DNA of 59,109 bases from Nitrosomonadaceae bacterium (GTDB lineage: Bacteria; Pseudomonadota; Gammaproteobacteria; Burkholderiales; Nitrosomonadaceae): assembly GCA_014237605.1 (NCBI GenBank), contig JAAZZR010000004.1, positions 1-59,109 on the forward strand. Direction: 5' to 3'. Position 1 is the first letter of the stretch, and each line of letters begins with the position of its first letter. The notes beneath the pieces were generated by a model. It was not told the origin of the DNA, did not search any database, and saw nothing but the letters and a program-made list of their open reading frames with translations. Positions 29,557 to 41,101 of the stretch are shown one piece after another. Both the position numbers and the translations under genes were made by a program.

Positions 29557-30342
29557 TTATTGATTTATACGTATCCAGTTACGCCATTGTAAAAACAAGT
29601 TTGGGTCTAGTGCCGCGATTACCGATCGTTCCCATAGAGGTTGTTCCCAGAAATCATCTAAATCAAGGCCACACATACGACCACCTGCTTCTTCTAAAAT
29701 TAGAGAACCAGCAGCATAATCCCATAGGTTCTGTCCACCGTGTAAAGAAAGATCAAAACGTCCAGTGGCAGTAAAACACCAATCTAATGCACTGGCCCCA
29801 AAATTTCTTTGTGAAGAGCATGGTGGAGTGGTAGAAATTATTGCTGCTAGTTTTTTATTGAGGCGCTTCAAATCTACACTTGCTATAGCACCTTCAAATG
29901 CAGTAGGGGTATATTCTTTGACTGGTAGCTTTGCTTTATTTAGGAAGGCCCCTTTTCCTTTCTCAGCAGAAAACATTTCATCTGCTATTGGGTCGTAAAC
30001 TACACCTAGAACACTTCTGCCACGATTCATTAGGGCCACTGAAACTGCAAAATAGGGGATGCCATTTACAAAGTTGGTAGTACCATCTATTGGGTCAATG
30101 CACCATAATCCTCCATCACCAGAATTCCATTGATGATTATTTTGCGCTGCTGATATTTCTTCACTAACTATTTTTCCAGGGTATATTTTTTGTAGCTTCC
30201 CCACCAAGGCCTCTTGTGCGGCAACATCAGCTTCAGTGCAAAGGCTGCCATCAGACTTGTAATGACCCTGTACTTTTAGGTAGCGAGGGATAATTTCCTG
30301 TTTCGCAACTTCCTTTACTGCATCAATAACTGCATTTAGCAT
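29557..30342 (-). CDS. suhB: Inositol monophosphatase family protein (SuhB)
   Basis: 261 residues, Mg-dependent phosphatase fold. Seen: IVSEEI (metal Glu), WCIDPIDGTTNFVNGIPYFA (the family signature with two Asp), the GxFDL region, and WDYAAGSLILEEAGG at the C-terminal metal site. Bacterial SuhB acts on inositol-1-phosphate-like substrates and also as a transcription antitermination partner of rRNA operons. The ATG at 30342 is chosen because GAGAAG precedes it; an in-frame ATG at 30360 lies inside the upstream gene. Gap of two bases after that gene's stop. Confidence 0.9.
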   Translation of the reverse strand: MLNAVIDAVKEVAKQEIIPRYLKVQGHYKSDGSLCTEADVAAQEALVGKLQKIYPGKIVSEEISAAQNNHQWNSGDGGLWCIDPIDGTTNFVNGIPYFAVSVALMNRGRSVLGVVYDPIADEMFSAEKGKGAFLNKAKLPVKEYTPTAFEGAIASVDLKRLNKKLAAIISTTPPCSSQRNFGASALDWCFTATGRFDLSLHGGQNLWDYAAGSLILEEAGGRMCGLDLDDFWEQPLWERSVIAALDPNLFLQWRNWIRINQ

Positions 30343-30344
30343 AC

Positions 30345-30902
30345 CTATTCTTCTCGCCATTTAATTGAGCAACCAATACTAGGAATCTGGCTATCCGGTC
30401 CTTTAGCAGTTTTTGAAATCATCAGCATGGCTTCATAAAGGTCACGACGTGCATCAGTAGGCGCTGATTCCTTTCGTGAAGCATCAAGACGGCCTCGGTA
30501 TTGTAATTCCAGCTTGTTGTTAAAGCCGAAGAAGTCTGGGGTACATACTGCACCATAGTTTTTAGCTGTTTGTTGGGATTCATCCAGTACGTATGGAAAG
30601 GAGAAATTAAATTTTTTTGCAATTAAAATCATATTGTCAAATGAATCTTCTGGGTAGGCTGAAGGATCATTTGACATAATAGCTATTGTATTTATGCCAT
30701 GCTGAGATAGTTCTGTTGTATCACGGACTATGCGTTCTAAAATAGCCTTAACGTAAGGGCAATGGTTGCAAATAAACATAATCAATAAACCATTTTGACC
30801 TCTTGCTGCTTCCAGATCATAATGCTTCCCATCAACTCCTAATAAATTAAAATTTTCTGCTCCCCAGCCAAAATTACAAATGGGTGTTTCTAAGCTTGCC
30901 AT
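30345..30902 (-). CDS. Thioredoxin-fold protein, PRX-like (AhpC/TSA superfamily)
   Basis: 185 residues with an N-terminal thioredoxin fold: LLIMFICNHCPYVKAILERI (CxxC inside a CNHCPYV motif typical of the PRX_like1 group), then YGAVCTPDFFGF with the cis-Pro loop. These are thiol-dependent reductases or peroxidases of unknown target. No signal peptide, so cytosolic. It overlaps or abuts suhB downstream, giving a two-gene unit. Confidence 0.87.
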   Translation of the reverse strand: MASLETPICNFGWGAENFNLLGVDGKHYDLEAARGQNGLLIMFICNHCPYVKAILERIVRDTTELSQHGINTIAIMSNDPSAYPEDSFDNMILIAKKFNFSFPYVLDESQQTAKNYGAVCTPDFFGFNNKLELQYRGRLDASRKESAPTDARRDLYEAMLMISKTAKGPDSQIPSIGCSIKWREE

Positions 30903-30980
30903 ATTTTTCTCCTATAACTCTGTAATTATTTGCAGTTATATTATCATGGGTAATATTCTTAATATCTTGCTTAGGAAACC

Positions 30981-31748
30981 ATGAAATCTCCTCGTTTTTA
31001 TTATCCTGATCAAATTAATGTGGGAGAGTCAATCGAGCTATCTTACGGAGCTACGCATCATGCAGCAAATGTACTGCGACTTGGGAAAGGCGACAGAGTT
31101 ACTTTGTTCAATGGTAAAGGTGGTGAATTTTTAGCATTTATCAGGCGTATAAATAAAGTAGCTATTCTTGTATCAATAGAAAAATTTATTAATGTTGAGC
31201 ATGAATCGCCATTACAGATTACATTAGCCCAAAGCATATGCACTAATATAAAAATGGATTTAATTATACGTAAGGCAGTTGAGCTCGGTGTTAATAATAT
31301 TCAGCCCATTCTGGCAAAAAGATGCCTGGTCAAGCTCTCTGGAAAACGTGAGCTAAAGCGCGTGCAACACTGGGAGCAAATAATTATTTCTGCTTGTGAG
31401 CAGTGTGGTAGGAATCGTGTACCAGGGGTGTCATCACCAGTTACTTTGTCGAGCTGGCTTAGTAGGCAAGGGGCTATGCAAAAAGAATTAAATAATGAGC
31501 CCACAAAAAAACTATATTTTATGCTTTCTCCGACATCAAAAATGGGATTGCATGATTTTTCAAAAAGTTTATCAGTTGCTGAATTGGCTTTGTTGGTAGG
31601 ACCAGAGGGTGGATTTACATCAGATGAAGATGCAGCTGCATTGATGGCAGGGTTCTCTTCGCTACGTTTAGGGAGCCGTACTCTAAGGACGGAAAGCGCT
31701 GCCCTTGCAGCAATTGCTGCACTACAGACTATTTGGGGTGATTACTAA
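30981..31748 (+). CDS. rsmE: 16S rRNA (uracil1498-N3)-methyltransferase
   Basis: 255 residues: an N-terminal PUA-like domain (residues 1-70) and a C-terminal SPOUT methyltransferase with the knot motifs LALLVGPEGGFTSDE and LRLGSRTLRTESAALAAIAA, the RsmE signature. It methylates U1498 of the decoding site. It is divergent from the PRX-like gene with 78 bases between. Confidence 0.92.
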   Translation: MKSPRFYYPDQINVGESIELSYGATHHAANVLRLGKGDRVTLFNGKGGEFLAFIRRINKVAILVSIEKFINVEHESPLQITLAQSICTNIKMDLIIRKAVELGVNNIQPILAKRCLVKLSGKRELKRVQHWEQIIISACEQCGRNRVPGVSSPVTLSSWLSRQGAMQKELNNEPTKKLYFMLSPTSKMGLHDFSKSLSVAELALLVGPEGGFTSDEDAAALMAGFSSLRLGSRTLRTESAALAAIAALQTIWGDY

Positions 31749-31856
31749 ATTAGTATTTAAAGCAAATTTTGAGTATGTGCTTATGAACTGTAAACTATAG
31801 AAGTAATTGTTATGATTTATCGAACCTTAGACTAGTTTAAACAAGAGTATATCCAA

Positions 31857-31886
31857 ATGAAATTTGTAATCTACCGAGGCATATAG
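31857..31886 (+). promoter_or_regulatory. Nine-codon reading frame overlapping the argA GTG start
   Basis: ATG at 31857 opens a frame encoding MKFVIYRGI and a TAG at 31884-31886 whose last base is the first base of the argA GTG. Such an arrangement allows coupling between the small frame and argA. The peptide holds one Arg codon, too few for classical arginine attenuation. AGAG precedes it by nine bases. It could be chance. Confidence 0.25.
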
Positions 31887-33223
31887 TGAAGCCAAACAAT
31901 GATTTCGTAGCTTGGTTTCGCTCAATTGTGCCCTACGTTAATGAGTTCCGCGGAAAAACATTTGTTGTGGTTTTTGACGGAGAGATTGCGGCGGGTGAAA
32001 GATCTGCAGAAATTTTTCGTGATTTCAATTTATTGGTAAATTTAGGCGTTAAACTTGTTATCGTCCACGGTGTATATCCAGAGATCCAGTCAAAGATAAA
32101 AGACGCTAATTTACGCTCAAAATATATAAAAGGACTGCGTGTTACTGATGCTGCGACATTAAATTTAATTAAAGAAACAATAGGGAAAATTCGTATTGAG
32201 ATAGAGGCATTATTATCAATGGGCCTATCAAAGCCACCTATGGCTAATTCTACTATTAGAATTACTAATGGAAATTATATAACTGCTCGTCCAATAGGAA
32301 TAGTAGATGGCATTGACCTAATGTTCACCGGCGAAGTACGTAAAATTGATACGGCAGCTATCCGCCTTCATCTGGATCAAGGTGAGATGGTACTACTTTC
32401 ACCGCTTGGCTATTCTCAAACTGGCGAAGTTTTTTCTCTGACCCCAGAGAATGTTGCGATAGAAGTGGCAACCGCATTAAAAGCAGATAAATTAATTTTT
32501 CTAATGGATGCACCTGGTATAGATAGAAAATCCAATGGTGATTTGAATGGGGAGTTAAGTGAGCTGACTTTGCCTGAGGCAAGGGTATTACTTTCAAAAC
32601 TAGAGAGTAGCAGTGTCAAATCCTCAAAGGATATCCAGAAATACTTGCCAAGTGCAGTACAAGCGTGTGCAGGTGGGGTGGACCGCATTCACCTTATTAG
32701 CCGTCGTATAGATGGGGCTATGTTACAGGAATTATTTACGCATAAAGGTGTTGGTTGTATGATCTCCCGCGGCCCTTTACAAACCTTTCGTTCTGCAGAG
32801 ATTGATGACGTGGGTGGGATTCTGGAATTAATTGAGCCATTAGAAAGTGAAGGGGTATTAGCAAGGCGTGACCGCAAGCTAATAGAAATAGAGATAGATC
32901 GTTTTTTAGTTTTAGAATATGACAATATGATTATTGGTTGCGCTGCGCTCAATCATTTTCCCGGAACACATGTAGGTGAGCTTACTTGTTTGGCAATACA
33001 TTCTGATTATCGCAATAAAGGATATGGAGACTCTCTGCTCAAACGTATTAAGACTAGGGCTAAGAATAATGGAATTAATGAATTAATTGTACTTACTACA
33101 AAGGCCTTTCACTGGTTCACAGAACGTGGGTTCAATGAAACTAGCATAGAGAAATTACCTAAAATGAAGCAGGGGGGATACAATTATAAGCGCCGCTCAA
33201 AAATTTTTATAAGGAGTATCTAA
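31886..33223 (+). CDS. argA: N-acetylglutamate synthase (amino-acid acetyltransferase)
   Basis: First step of arginine biosynthesis, acetylating glutamate. 445 residues: an N-terminal amino-acid-kinase-like domain (VVVFDGEIA, LVNLGVKLVIVHG, RVTDAATLN) that mediates arginine feedback, and a C-terminal GNAT domain with ACoA-binding CLAIHSDYRNKGYGDSLL. GTG start at 31886 with GAGG six bases upstream. Single gene; normal length for classical ArgA. Confidence 0.93.
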   Translation: MKPNNDFVAWFRSIVPYVNEFRGKTFVVVFDGEIAAGERSAEIFRDFNLLVNLGVKLVIVHGVYPEIQSKIKDANLRSKYIKGLRVTDAATLNLIKETIGKIRIEIEALLSMGLSKPPMANSTIRITNGNYITARPIGIVDGIDLMFTGEVRKIDTAAIRLHLDQGEMVLLSPLGYSQTGEVFSLTPENVAIEVATALKADKLIFLMDAPGIDRKSNGDLNGELSELTLPEARVLLSKLESSSVKSSKDIQKYLPSAVQACAGGVDRIHLISRRIDGAMLQELFTHKGVGCMISRGPLQTFRSAEIDDVGGILELIEPLESEGVLARRDRKLIEIEIDRFLVLEYDNMIIGCAALNHFPGTHVGELTCLAIHSDYRNKGYGDSLLKRIKTRAKNNGINELIVLTTKAFHWFTERGFNETSIEKLPKMKQGGYNYKRRSKIFIRSI

Positions 33224-33390
33224 GCATTAATTGTATTTAGAATTTAATCAATAGATTCATAGTATTGGGAGAATATAAGATATTAGAAATCCCAATATTA
33301 TTTTTTCTGAGACTTGTATCGTATGATTAATTTGATAGTATAGTTTTACTTTAGTAGCCTAAAATAAATTATTAAGATCGGAGAAGTTTA

Positions 33391-33663
33391 ATGGTAAGAA
33401 TGGTTCAATGCGTCAAACTTCGACGCGAAGCAGAAGGCCTAGACTTTCCTCCTTATCCGGGAGGATTAGGAAAACGGATTTTTGAGAAAGTATCTAGAGA
33501 GGCGTGGGCCGATTGGATTAAACACCAGACCATGCTAGTCAATGAGAATCGCCTAAATTTGTCAGATATTAAAGCACGTAAATATTTGGCAGAACAAATG
33601 GAAGCACATTTTTTCGGCGCAGGTGCTGAAGACCCTATTGGTTTTGTGCCACCATCAGAGTGA
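33391..33663 (+). CDS. yggX: YggX-family Fe(II)-trafficking / Fe-S protection protein
   Basis: 90 residues matching Ygg[38 protein letters not shown] and [13 protein letters not shown], the whole in the order found in E. coli. The family is implicated in protecting Fe-S clusters under oxidative stress. The start at 33391 has GGAG eight bases before it. Its stop is convergent with the fba operon terminator. Confidence 0.95.
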   Translation: MVRMVQCVKLRREAEGLDFPPYPGGLGKRIFEKVSREAWADWIKHQTMLVNENRLNLSDIKARKYLAEQMEAHFFGAGAEDPIGFVPPSE

Positions 33664-33767
33664 TAAATTCAGATGTTTCATTATAAATTTTTGAATAAAT
33701 CTATAGATTGTAAAATATGAAATTCTTATAGCTAGCCTTATTGTTTAGCTGCTATGGAACACGGTAT

Positions 33768-33811
33768 GCTTAAAATAAATGCCGCTGATTTAAATAAGCT
33801 TCAGCGGCATT
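33768..33811 (-). terminator. Terminator of the central carbon gene cluster (after fba)
   Basis: AATGCCGCTGA at 33778-33788 and TCAGCGGCATT at 33801-33811 form a perfect 11-bp stem with a 12-base loop. On the minus strand it is followed by TATTTTA at 33777-33771. It lies 28 bases after the fba stop and also sits between convergent genes, so it may act on the plus strand too. Confidence 0.85.
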
Positions 33812-33839
33812 CATCACACATATTTCTAGCTCAACAAAA

Positions 33840-34904
33840 TTACTTGATAACAGCTTTTAATTCACCTTTAGTATATTTATTTGCCATGATATCTAGCTTG
33901 ATCGGTTTAATTTTACCCGCTTGTCCGGCACAACCGAATGCTTCAAAGCGTGCTTTACAGACATCTTTTGCCGCAGCAGTAGCAACTTGCAGGAATTTTC
34001 TTGGATCAAAATTACTTTTATTTTCAGATAAATGACGTCGGACTGCACCAGTCATAGCGAGGCGAATATCAGTATCGATGTTTACTTTACGAACCCCATG
34101 CTTGATTCCTTCCTGAATTTCTTCTACAGGAACGCCATAGGTTTCTTTCATTTCTCCACCAAATTCACGGATAATGCTAAGCCATTCTTGTGGAACAGAA
34201 CTAGATCCATGCATAACCAAATGTGTATTGGGGATTCGCTTATGAATTTCCTTAATACGATCAATAGCGAGAATATCACCTGTAGGTTTACGAGTAAATT
34301 TATAAGCGCCATGGGAGGTGCCGATAGCAATTGCTAATGCATCTACGCCAGATTTTTTAACAAAATCGGCAGCTTCTTCTGGATCCGTCAGCAATTGATC
34401 AGGCGTTAGTATTCCTTCTGCACCTTGTCCATCTTCTTTCTCGCCTGTACCTGTTTCTAGTGATCCCAGGCAACCCAATTCACCTTCAACCGAAACACCA
34501 ACTGAGTGGGCCATGTCTACAACCTTAGTAGTAACTTCAACGTTGTATTCGTAGGATGAAGGTGTTTTAGCATCAGCCTCTAATGAGCCATCCATCATGA
34601 CACTAGAAAATCCACTACGAATAGCGTTTGCACAAACTCCCGGAGTAGCACCATGATCTTGGTGCATAACGACTGGTATATGTGGATATGCTTCGACTGC
34701 AGCCTCAATTAGATGACGTAGGAAAGCTTCGCCAGCATATTTGCGGGCACCTGCAGAGCCTTGCATGATTACCGGGCTATTACATTCATCAGCCGCCTGC
34801 ATTATGGCTTGGATTTGTTCCAGGTTATTTACGTTAAAAGCAGGAAGGCCATAGCCATTCTCTGCTGCGTGATCCAAGAGTTGTCTCATTGATACGAGTG
34901 CCAT
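33840..34904 (-). CDS. fba: Fructose-bisphosphate aldolase, class II, Calvin-cycle type
   Basis: 354 residues of the CbbA-type class II family. Seen: [13 protein letters not shown] near the N-terminus, the Zn ligands in HQDHGATP (His), [14 protein letters not shown] (Glu), [10 protein letters not shown] (His) and KVNIDTD. The zinc/substrate pockets are complete. Last gene of the tkt-gap-pgk-pyk-fba series. It condenses glyceraldehyde-3-phosphate with DHAP and in autotrophs also acts on sedoheptulose bisphosphate. Confidence 0.95.
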   Translation of the reverse strand: MALVSMRQLLDHAAENGYGLPAFNVNNLEQIQAIMQAADECNSPVIMQGSAGARKYAGEAFLRHLIEAAVEAYPHIPVVMHQDHGATPGVCANAIRSGFSSVMMDGSLEADAKTPSSYEYNVEVTTKVVDMAHSVGVSVEGELGCLGSLETGTGEKEDGQGAEGILTPDQLLTDPEEAADFVKKSGVDALAIAIGTSHGAYKFTRKPTGDILAIDRIKEIHKRIPNTHLVMHGSSSVPQEWLSIIREFGGEMKETYGVPVEEIQEGIKHGVRKVNIDTDIRLAMTGAVRRHLSENKSNFDPRKFLQVATAAAKDVCKARFEAFGCAGQAGKIKPIKLDIMANKYTKGELKAVIK

Positions 34905-35041
34905 TTAAGTGTCCTCCAAAAAAATCTGTAACTAAGAGTTGTAGATTAATAGAATAATATAGTTTAAAGCTAGTGAAATCCAATTAAATCTAAAAAATCT
35001 AAAAAAGCCAAAAGAATAGATATAAAAATATATTTTGTTAT

Positions 35042-36490
35042 TTAATTTTTAATTTTAGTATTAATGTGGTCCCCAACTTTAACAATTTTCATGGTGTTTG
35101 TCCCACCTGCTTTTCCTACTGGTTCACCGATAGTCATGAGGATTAGATCGCCAGTTTTTACTACCCCGCGCTTAAGTAATTCGTTTTCTGCACGGTTTAA
35201 TATTATTTCCGGGTCTTGAAATTTACCGTTAAAATTTATCGGATAAACTCCACGAAACAAAGTTACTTTTCTGCGGGTATCTAACTGTGGGCTTAGCGCA
35301 AAAATTGGAACATTAGAACTTTTTCGCGACATTAGCATCGCTGTAAACCCACTTTGTGTAAGAGCGGCAATAGCAGCTATTTTTAAACTGCCCGCAGTGA
35401 ACATGGTAGCTCGAGAAATTGCTTCCTCAATTGTGTCTGGCATGCCACCTTGAATTCGCCGAAGTTCAAGGTTGCCATGATATTCCTTTTCTGACTCAAT
35501 ACATACTCTGGCCATAGCCTCAACAGTTTCAACTGGATACTGACCTGTAGCAGACTCTGAAGATAGCATTACCGCATCAGTTCCATCTAATACTGCATTA
35601 GCGACATCAGATACTTCTGCCCGAGTAGGTATCTGACTAGCATTCATTGACTCCATCATTTGAGTAGCAGTTATTACTATTTTATTATTTGTACGAGCGG
35701 CACGGATCATGCGTTTCTGTAATGCAGGAACTGCTGCATCACCCACCTCTACAGAAAGATCGCCTCGTGCAACCATGATTGCATCGGAGGCTTTTAGAAT
35801 ATCGTCTAGCGCTACAATTGCCTCTTTCCGCTCAATTTTTGCCATCAACAGACTTTTACCGCCGGCCTGATTCATTAAATCACGAGCTATAGCCATATCC
35901 TGGCCAGAGCGTGGAAAGGATATGGCGAGATAATCTGCTTTAAACTCAGCAGCAGTCTTAATATCCTCCATATCTTTAGTTGTTAATGCGGGAGCACTGA
36001 GTCCGCCTCCTTTGCGATTAATTCCCTTGTTGTTGGACAGTATCCCGCCTTGTTCAACTGTACAATATATTTGGTTGCCCTTAACTTTGGAAACATTTAA
36101 TACAATGCGGCCATCGTCTAACATAAGAATTACACCAGGTTCTACGTCATTTGGTAGTTCTTTATAGTCTAGGCCTACTCGCTCTTGATTCCCAAGATCG
36201 CAGTCTGCATCAAGGATAAAAGGATCGCCTGTTTCCAGAGATACATTTCCATTCTCAAATCTTCCTATACGGATCTTTGGGCCCTGTAAATCTGCTAGTA
36301 CGCCTATTGTATGTCCTGAGGATCGCGCTAAGGAACGGGTCAGTTCAATTATTTCGAGATGTTCTTCCTTGGTACCGTGGGCAAAATTGATGCGAATAAC
36401 ATCTACTCCAGCCTGAATCATGCGTTCGAGGACTTTCGGATCACTAGACGCTGGGCCAAGGGTTGCTACAATTTTTGTTCTTCGTAGCAT
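35042..36490 (-). CDS. pyk: Pyruvate kinase
   Basis: 482 residues. Seen: RTKIVATLGPASSDP at the N-terminus, RINFAHGTKEEH, DLQGPKIRIGRF, LLMAKIERKEAI (catalytic Lys region), ARGDLSVEVG and ITATQMMESM. All expected PEP/ADP-binding segments are present, so it is a complete enzyme of the last step of glycolysis. It follows pgk after 48 bases and is 137 bases before fba. Confidence 0.96.
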   Translation of the reverse strand: MLRRTKIVATLGPASSDPKVLERMIQAGVDVIRINFAHGTKEEHLEIIELTRSLARSSGHTIGVLADLQGPKIRIGRFENGNVSLETGDPFILDADCDLGNQERVGLDYKELPNDVEPGVILMLDDGRIVLNVSKVKGNQIYCTVEQGGILSNNKGINRKGGGLSAPALTTKDMEDIKTAAEFKADYLAISFPRSGQDMAIARDLMNQAGGKSLLMAKIERKEAIVALDDILKASDAIMVARGDLSVEVGDAAVPALQKRMIRAARTNNKIVITATQMMESMNASQIPTRAEVSDVANAVLDGTDAVMLSSESATGQYPVETVEAMARVCIESEKEYHGNLELRRIQGGMPDTIEEAISRATMFTAGSLKIAAIAALTQSGFTAMLMSRKSSNVPIFALSPQLDTRRKVTLFRGVYPINFNGKFQDPEIILNRAENELLKRGVVKTGDLILMTIGEPVGKAGGTNTMKIVKVGDHINTKIKN

Positions 36491-36538
36491 TTTTTTCTTC
36501 GAATCATATATAGTAAAAAGGCAAGTGTTTAAAGTGTA

Positions 36539-37717
36539 TCAGTTTGCGCGCTCTTCTAGTATTTCCACCGCAGGTAATTTTTTCCCTTCTAGGAATTCTA
36601 GGAAGGCACCACCAGCGGTTGAAATATAAGAAATTTTTTCATAAATATCATATTTCTGGATGGCTGCAATAGTGTCACCACCGCCTGCAAGAGTGAAAGC
36701 TTTAGTGTTTGCTATAGCTGTAGCAATTGTTTTAGTACCAGATCCAAATTGGTCAAATTCAAATACTCCAACTGGGCCATTCCATACAACTGTTCCGGCA
36801 TTCATGATTATAATAGCTAACTCCTGAGCACTCTTTGGTCCAATATCAAATATCATTTCTTCATCTGAGACTGTATCAGAATTCTTCAGTATGGCTGCTT
36901 CATTCGGATCGAATTTCCCCCCGACTACAACATCTACAGCTATAGGAATCGAAGCATTACGCATTTCCATTTTACCCATTAAGTCTTTAGCAGTAGAAAC
37001 TAGGCTATCTTCACATAAAGATTTTCCAATATTCTTGCCCGTAGCTTTTAGAAAAGTATTTGCAATACCCCCACCTACAACTAATTGGTCAACTTTTTCT
37101 GATAAAGATTCAAGAACAGTTAGTTTTGTTGAAACCTTGGAACCCCCTACAATAGCAACCATTGGTCGCGCAGGATTTAATAAGGCTTTAGTTAGTGCTT
37201 CTAATTCCTCAGTTAACAAGATTCCGGCACAGGCTACAGGCGCATACTTTGCAATGCCATGAGTCGAGGCTTGTGCACGATGTGCCGTACCAAAGGCATC
37301 CATTACAAAAACATCGCAGAGCTTTGCATATTTTTGTGCGGTTTCTTCCGTATTCTTTTTTTCACCTTTATTAAAACGGCAATTCTCTAATACTGCAAGA
37401 TCACCACTTTTAATTTCAAATCCACCCTCAACCCAATCCTTAATTAAATGTACCGGTTTATTTAAACGTGCTGATATATTATCAGCAACAGGCTTGAGAG
37501 AGTTTTCTTCAGACCATACCCCTTCTTCAGGACGCCCTAAGTGTGAAGTTACCATTACTTTGGCACCTTGTTCTAGGCAGTAATTAATCGTAGACATAGA
37601 AGCAGTAATACGCGCATCAGATGTCACTACTCCATTTTCGATTGGCACATTAAGGTCAGAGCGAATGAATATTCGCTTATTTTTTAGATTAAGTTCAGTA
37701 ATTTTTATAACTGGCAT
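36539..37717 (-). CDS. pgk: Phosphoglycerate kinase
   Basis: 392 residues. Seen: [13 protein letters not shown] (N-domain), [36 protein letters not shown], and the C-terminal nucleotide loop [12 protein letters not shown] followed by [13 protein letters not shown]. Converts 1,3-bisphosphoglycerate and 3-phosphoglycerate. A hairpin with a short T tract lies in the 135 bases between gap and pgk and may reduce read-through. Confidence 0.96.
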   Translation of the reverse strand: MPVIKITELNLKNKRIFIRSDLNVPIENGVVTSDARITASMSTINYCLEQGAKVMVTSHLGRPEEGVWSEENSLKPVADNISARLNKPVHLIKDWVEGGFEIKSGDLAVLENCRFNKGEKKNTEETAQKYAKLCDVFVMDAFGTAHRAQASTHGIAKYAPVACAGILLTEELEALTKALLNPARPMVAIVGGSKVSTKLTVLESLSEKVDQLVVGGGIANTFLKATGKNIGKSLCEDSLVSTAKDLMGKMEMRNASIPIAVDVVVGGKFDPNEAAILKNSDTVSDEEMIFDIGPKSAQELAIIIMNAGTVVWNGPVGVFEFDQFGSGTKTIATAIANTKAFTLAGGGDTIAAIQKYDIYEKISYISTAGGAFLEFLEGKKLPAVEILEERAN

Positions 37718-37804
37718 GGCTGATCCAAATATATTTGGGCAAGAAAAAAATAACTTGAAATATTTACTACAAATACAATCTAAATTTAATTTGTAGTAAA
37801 TGGT

Positions 37805-37831
37805 AAGAAAGCAGGGGAATAAAACCCCCGC
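37805..37831 (-). terminator. Weak hairpin between gap and pgk
   Basis: On the minus strand GCGGGGG (37831-37825) pairs with CCCCTGC (37817-37811), one mismatch and a seven-base loop, followed by TTTCTTA. It lies 22 bases after the gap stop. It may be an attenuating structure within an operon rather than a full stop. Confidence 0.45.
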
Positions 37832-37852
37832 CTAATAATATTCACGAGATAA

Positions 37853-38884
<1,032 letters not shown>

Positions 38885-38923
38885 TTACAGTTGAACACAA
38901 ATCCTTATGTCACTTAAAAACAA

Positions 38924-40939
38924 TCAGATTACATTTTTTACCGTCTTAACAACATTATCTACCGTGAAACCAAAGTGGTTGAACAGGTCGCCCGCGGGCG
39001 CAGATTCACCAAAAGTAGTCATTCCTACCACTGCTCCTTCAAGCCCTACATACTTGCACCAGAAATCTGCGGTGCCTGCTTCCACTGCAACACGTTTTAC
39101 GCCATTCAGAAGCACGCTGTCCTTATAGGCTTGATCCTGTCGGTCAAATAAACTGGTGCATGGCATTGAAACAACCCTGACACTGATACCTGATTCAGCC
39201 AATGCTTGCTGTGCACTCATGGCTAGCCCAATTTCTGAACCAGTTGCAATAATTATGGCTTGTGGTTTCCCATCTGATGCTTCTGATAAAACATAACCGC
39301 CTCTATCAATCAACTTAATTGTTGCAGCATTACGTTTCTGGAATGGAAGATTTTGACGGCTAAAAATAAGAGTTGATGGGCCGTCCTTACGTTCAATTGA
39401 ACGTGCCCATGATACTGTTGACTCGACCGAATCGCATGGGCGCCATACATCCATGTTAGGGATGTATCGAAGAGTTGCAGTTTGCTCTACTGCTTGGTGT
39501 GTAGGGCCATCTTCGCCAAGACCAATTGAATCGTGCGTAAATACAAACAAATTACGAATTTTCATCAGAGCTGCCATTCGCAATGCATTGCGGGCGTATT
39601 CTGAGAACATAAGAAATGTGGCGCCGTAAGGTATTATGCCACCATGCAATGATAGCCCGTTCATTATCGCACTCATGCCAAATTCACGAACACCGTAATA
39701 AATATAGTTGCCACCAGTCTCATTACTAATACCTTTTGAACCAGACCATAGGGTAAGATTTGATCCCGCAAGATCAGCTGAGCCGCCGACTAGTTCTGGT
39801 AAAGCAGGAGCTAAGTCTTCAATAGCATTTTGTGAGGCTTTGCGGCTTGCAATGGTCTCTGCTTTTTCATTAACTTGAGTAATAGCCATCTCTGCATGTT
39901 CATGCCAATTGGCTGGAAGATCTCCCGCTATGCGACGCTTAAATTCAGCAGACTCACTTGGGTATTTTTTTGTATATTCATTAAATTTTTGATTCCATTC
40001 AGCTTCTATTTTTTTGCCTTTGGTACGACCATCCCATGCGTCATAAACCTCTTTCGGTATTTCGAATGGTGGGTAGTTCCATCCTATGCTTGCGCGAGAA
40101 GCAGCTATTTCTTCTTCACCTAGCGCTGCTCCGTGAACGGCATGGGTTCCCGCTTTGTTAGGTGATCCCATTCCTATTACTGTCTTGCAGCAAATAATTG
40201 AAGGTTTTCCGGTCGCTTGTTTAGCTTCCGCAATAGCAGCTTCAATTGCCACAGGGTCGTGACCATTTACATCTGAAACCACGTGCCAGCCATAAGCTTC
40301 AAAGCGTTTAGGAGTGTCGTCACTAAACCAGCCTTCTACGTGGCCATCTATAGAAATACCATTGTCATCGTAAAAACAAATTAGTTTTCCAAGTCCTAGG
40401 GTTCCTGCTAAAGAGCAGGATTCATGGGAAATTCCTTCCATAAGGCAGCCGTCGCCAAGGAATGTATAACTGTAATGATTAACAATATCAAAACCTGGGC
40501 GATTAAATTCGGAGGCAAGAATTTTTTCTGCTAATGCCATACCTACTGCATTTGTAATGCCCTGACCTAAAGGTCCAGTCGTTGTTTCTACACCAGGCGT
40601 ATAACCATATTCTGGGTGACCTGGAGTTTTGGAATGAAGCTGACGGAATTGCTTAATATCTTCTATTGATAAATCATATCCGGTAAGGTGCAACAGAGCA
40701 TAAATTAGCATAGAGCCATGCCCATTAGATAGAATGAACCGATCCCGGTCTGCCCAATTTGGATTAGCAGGGTTATGACGCAAATGGTGAATCCATAGTA
40801 CTTCTGCAATTTCAGCCATGCCCATGGGTGCGCCAGGGTGGCCAGAATTAGCCTTTTGAACGGCGTCCATTGCTAATGCACGAACAGCACTGGTTAGGTC
40901 TTTGAACACTGGCGGTTCAGAATTTTTAGATGTTCCCAT
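38924..40939 (-). CDS. tkt: Transketolase
   Basis: 671 residues. Seen: [49 protein letters not shown], the ThDP motif [12 protein letters not shown]...NGIS, and the central [17 protein letters not shown] of the pyrimidine-binding domain. Transfers two-carbon units in the pentose phosphate and Calvin cycles. It opens the tkt-gap-pgk-pyk-fba series; GGGAG is nine bases upstream of its ATG. Confidence 0.96.
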   Translation of the reverse strand: MGTSKNSEPPVFKDLTSAVRALAMDAVQKANSGHPGAPMGMAEIAEVLWIHHLRHNPANPNWADRDRFILSNGHGSMLIYALLHLTGYDLSIEDIKQFRQLHSKTPGHPEYGYTPGVETTTGPLGQGITNAVGMALAEKILASEFNRPGFDIVNHYSYTFLGDGCLMEGISHESCSLAGTLGLGKLICFYDDNGISIDGHVEGWFSDDTPKRFEAYGWHVVSDVNGHDPVAIEAAIAEAKQATGKPSIICCKTVIGMGSPNKAGTHAVHGAALGEEEIAASRASIGWNYPPFEIPKEVYDAWDGRTKGKKIEAEWNQKFNEYTKKYPSESAEFKRRIAGDLPANWHEHAEMAITQVNEKAETIASRKASQNAIEDLAPALPELVGGSADLAGSNLTLWSGSKGISNETGGNYIYYGVREFGMSAIMNGLSLHGGIIPYGATFLMFSEYARNALRMAALMKIRNLFVFTHDSIGLGEDGPTHQAVEQTATLRYIPNMDVWRPCDSVESTVSWARSIERKDGPSTLIFSRQNLPFQKRNAATIKLIDRGGYVLSEASDGKPQAIIIATGSEIGLAMSAQQALAESGISVRVVSMPCTSLFDRQDQAYKDSVLLNGVKRVAVEAGTADFWCKYVGLEGAVVGMTTFGESAPAGDLFNHFGFTVDNVVKTVKNVI

Positions 40940-41000
40940 GGATACAAACTCCCTAGCTCAACAAAAAATAAAGAAAAAAATACCCAGCCACACATTTGTG

Positions 41001-41029
41001 AAAATAGTGTGACGATATTTAATAGGCAA
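41001..41029 (-). promoter_or_regulatory. Candidate promoter for the tkt-gap-pgk-pyk-fba operon
   Basis: On the minus strand TTGCCT (41029-41024), a 17-base spacer and TATTTT (41006-41001) resemble a sigma-70 promoter about 62 bases before the tkt start. A short repeat CACA-AA-TGTG follows it. No clear CbbR site was identified. Confidence 0.4.
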
Positions 41030-41101
41030 AGGCGGCATTATCCCTTAAGAAGCGGAGACAGACAACCAGATGAGCTAACTTTATGAGACTTTTGTTTGAT
41101 A

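Noticed and set aside
36891-37262. 123-codon frame antisense to pgk
   Set aside because: Complement of conserved Pgk sequence; no independent start signal.
41030-41101. Terminator between ntrX and tkt
   Set aside because: No hairpin with a T tract could be found; transcription may continue or stop by Rho.
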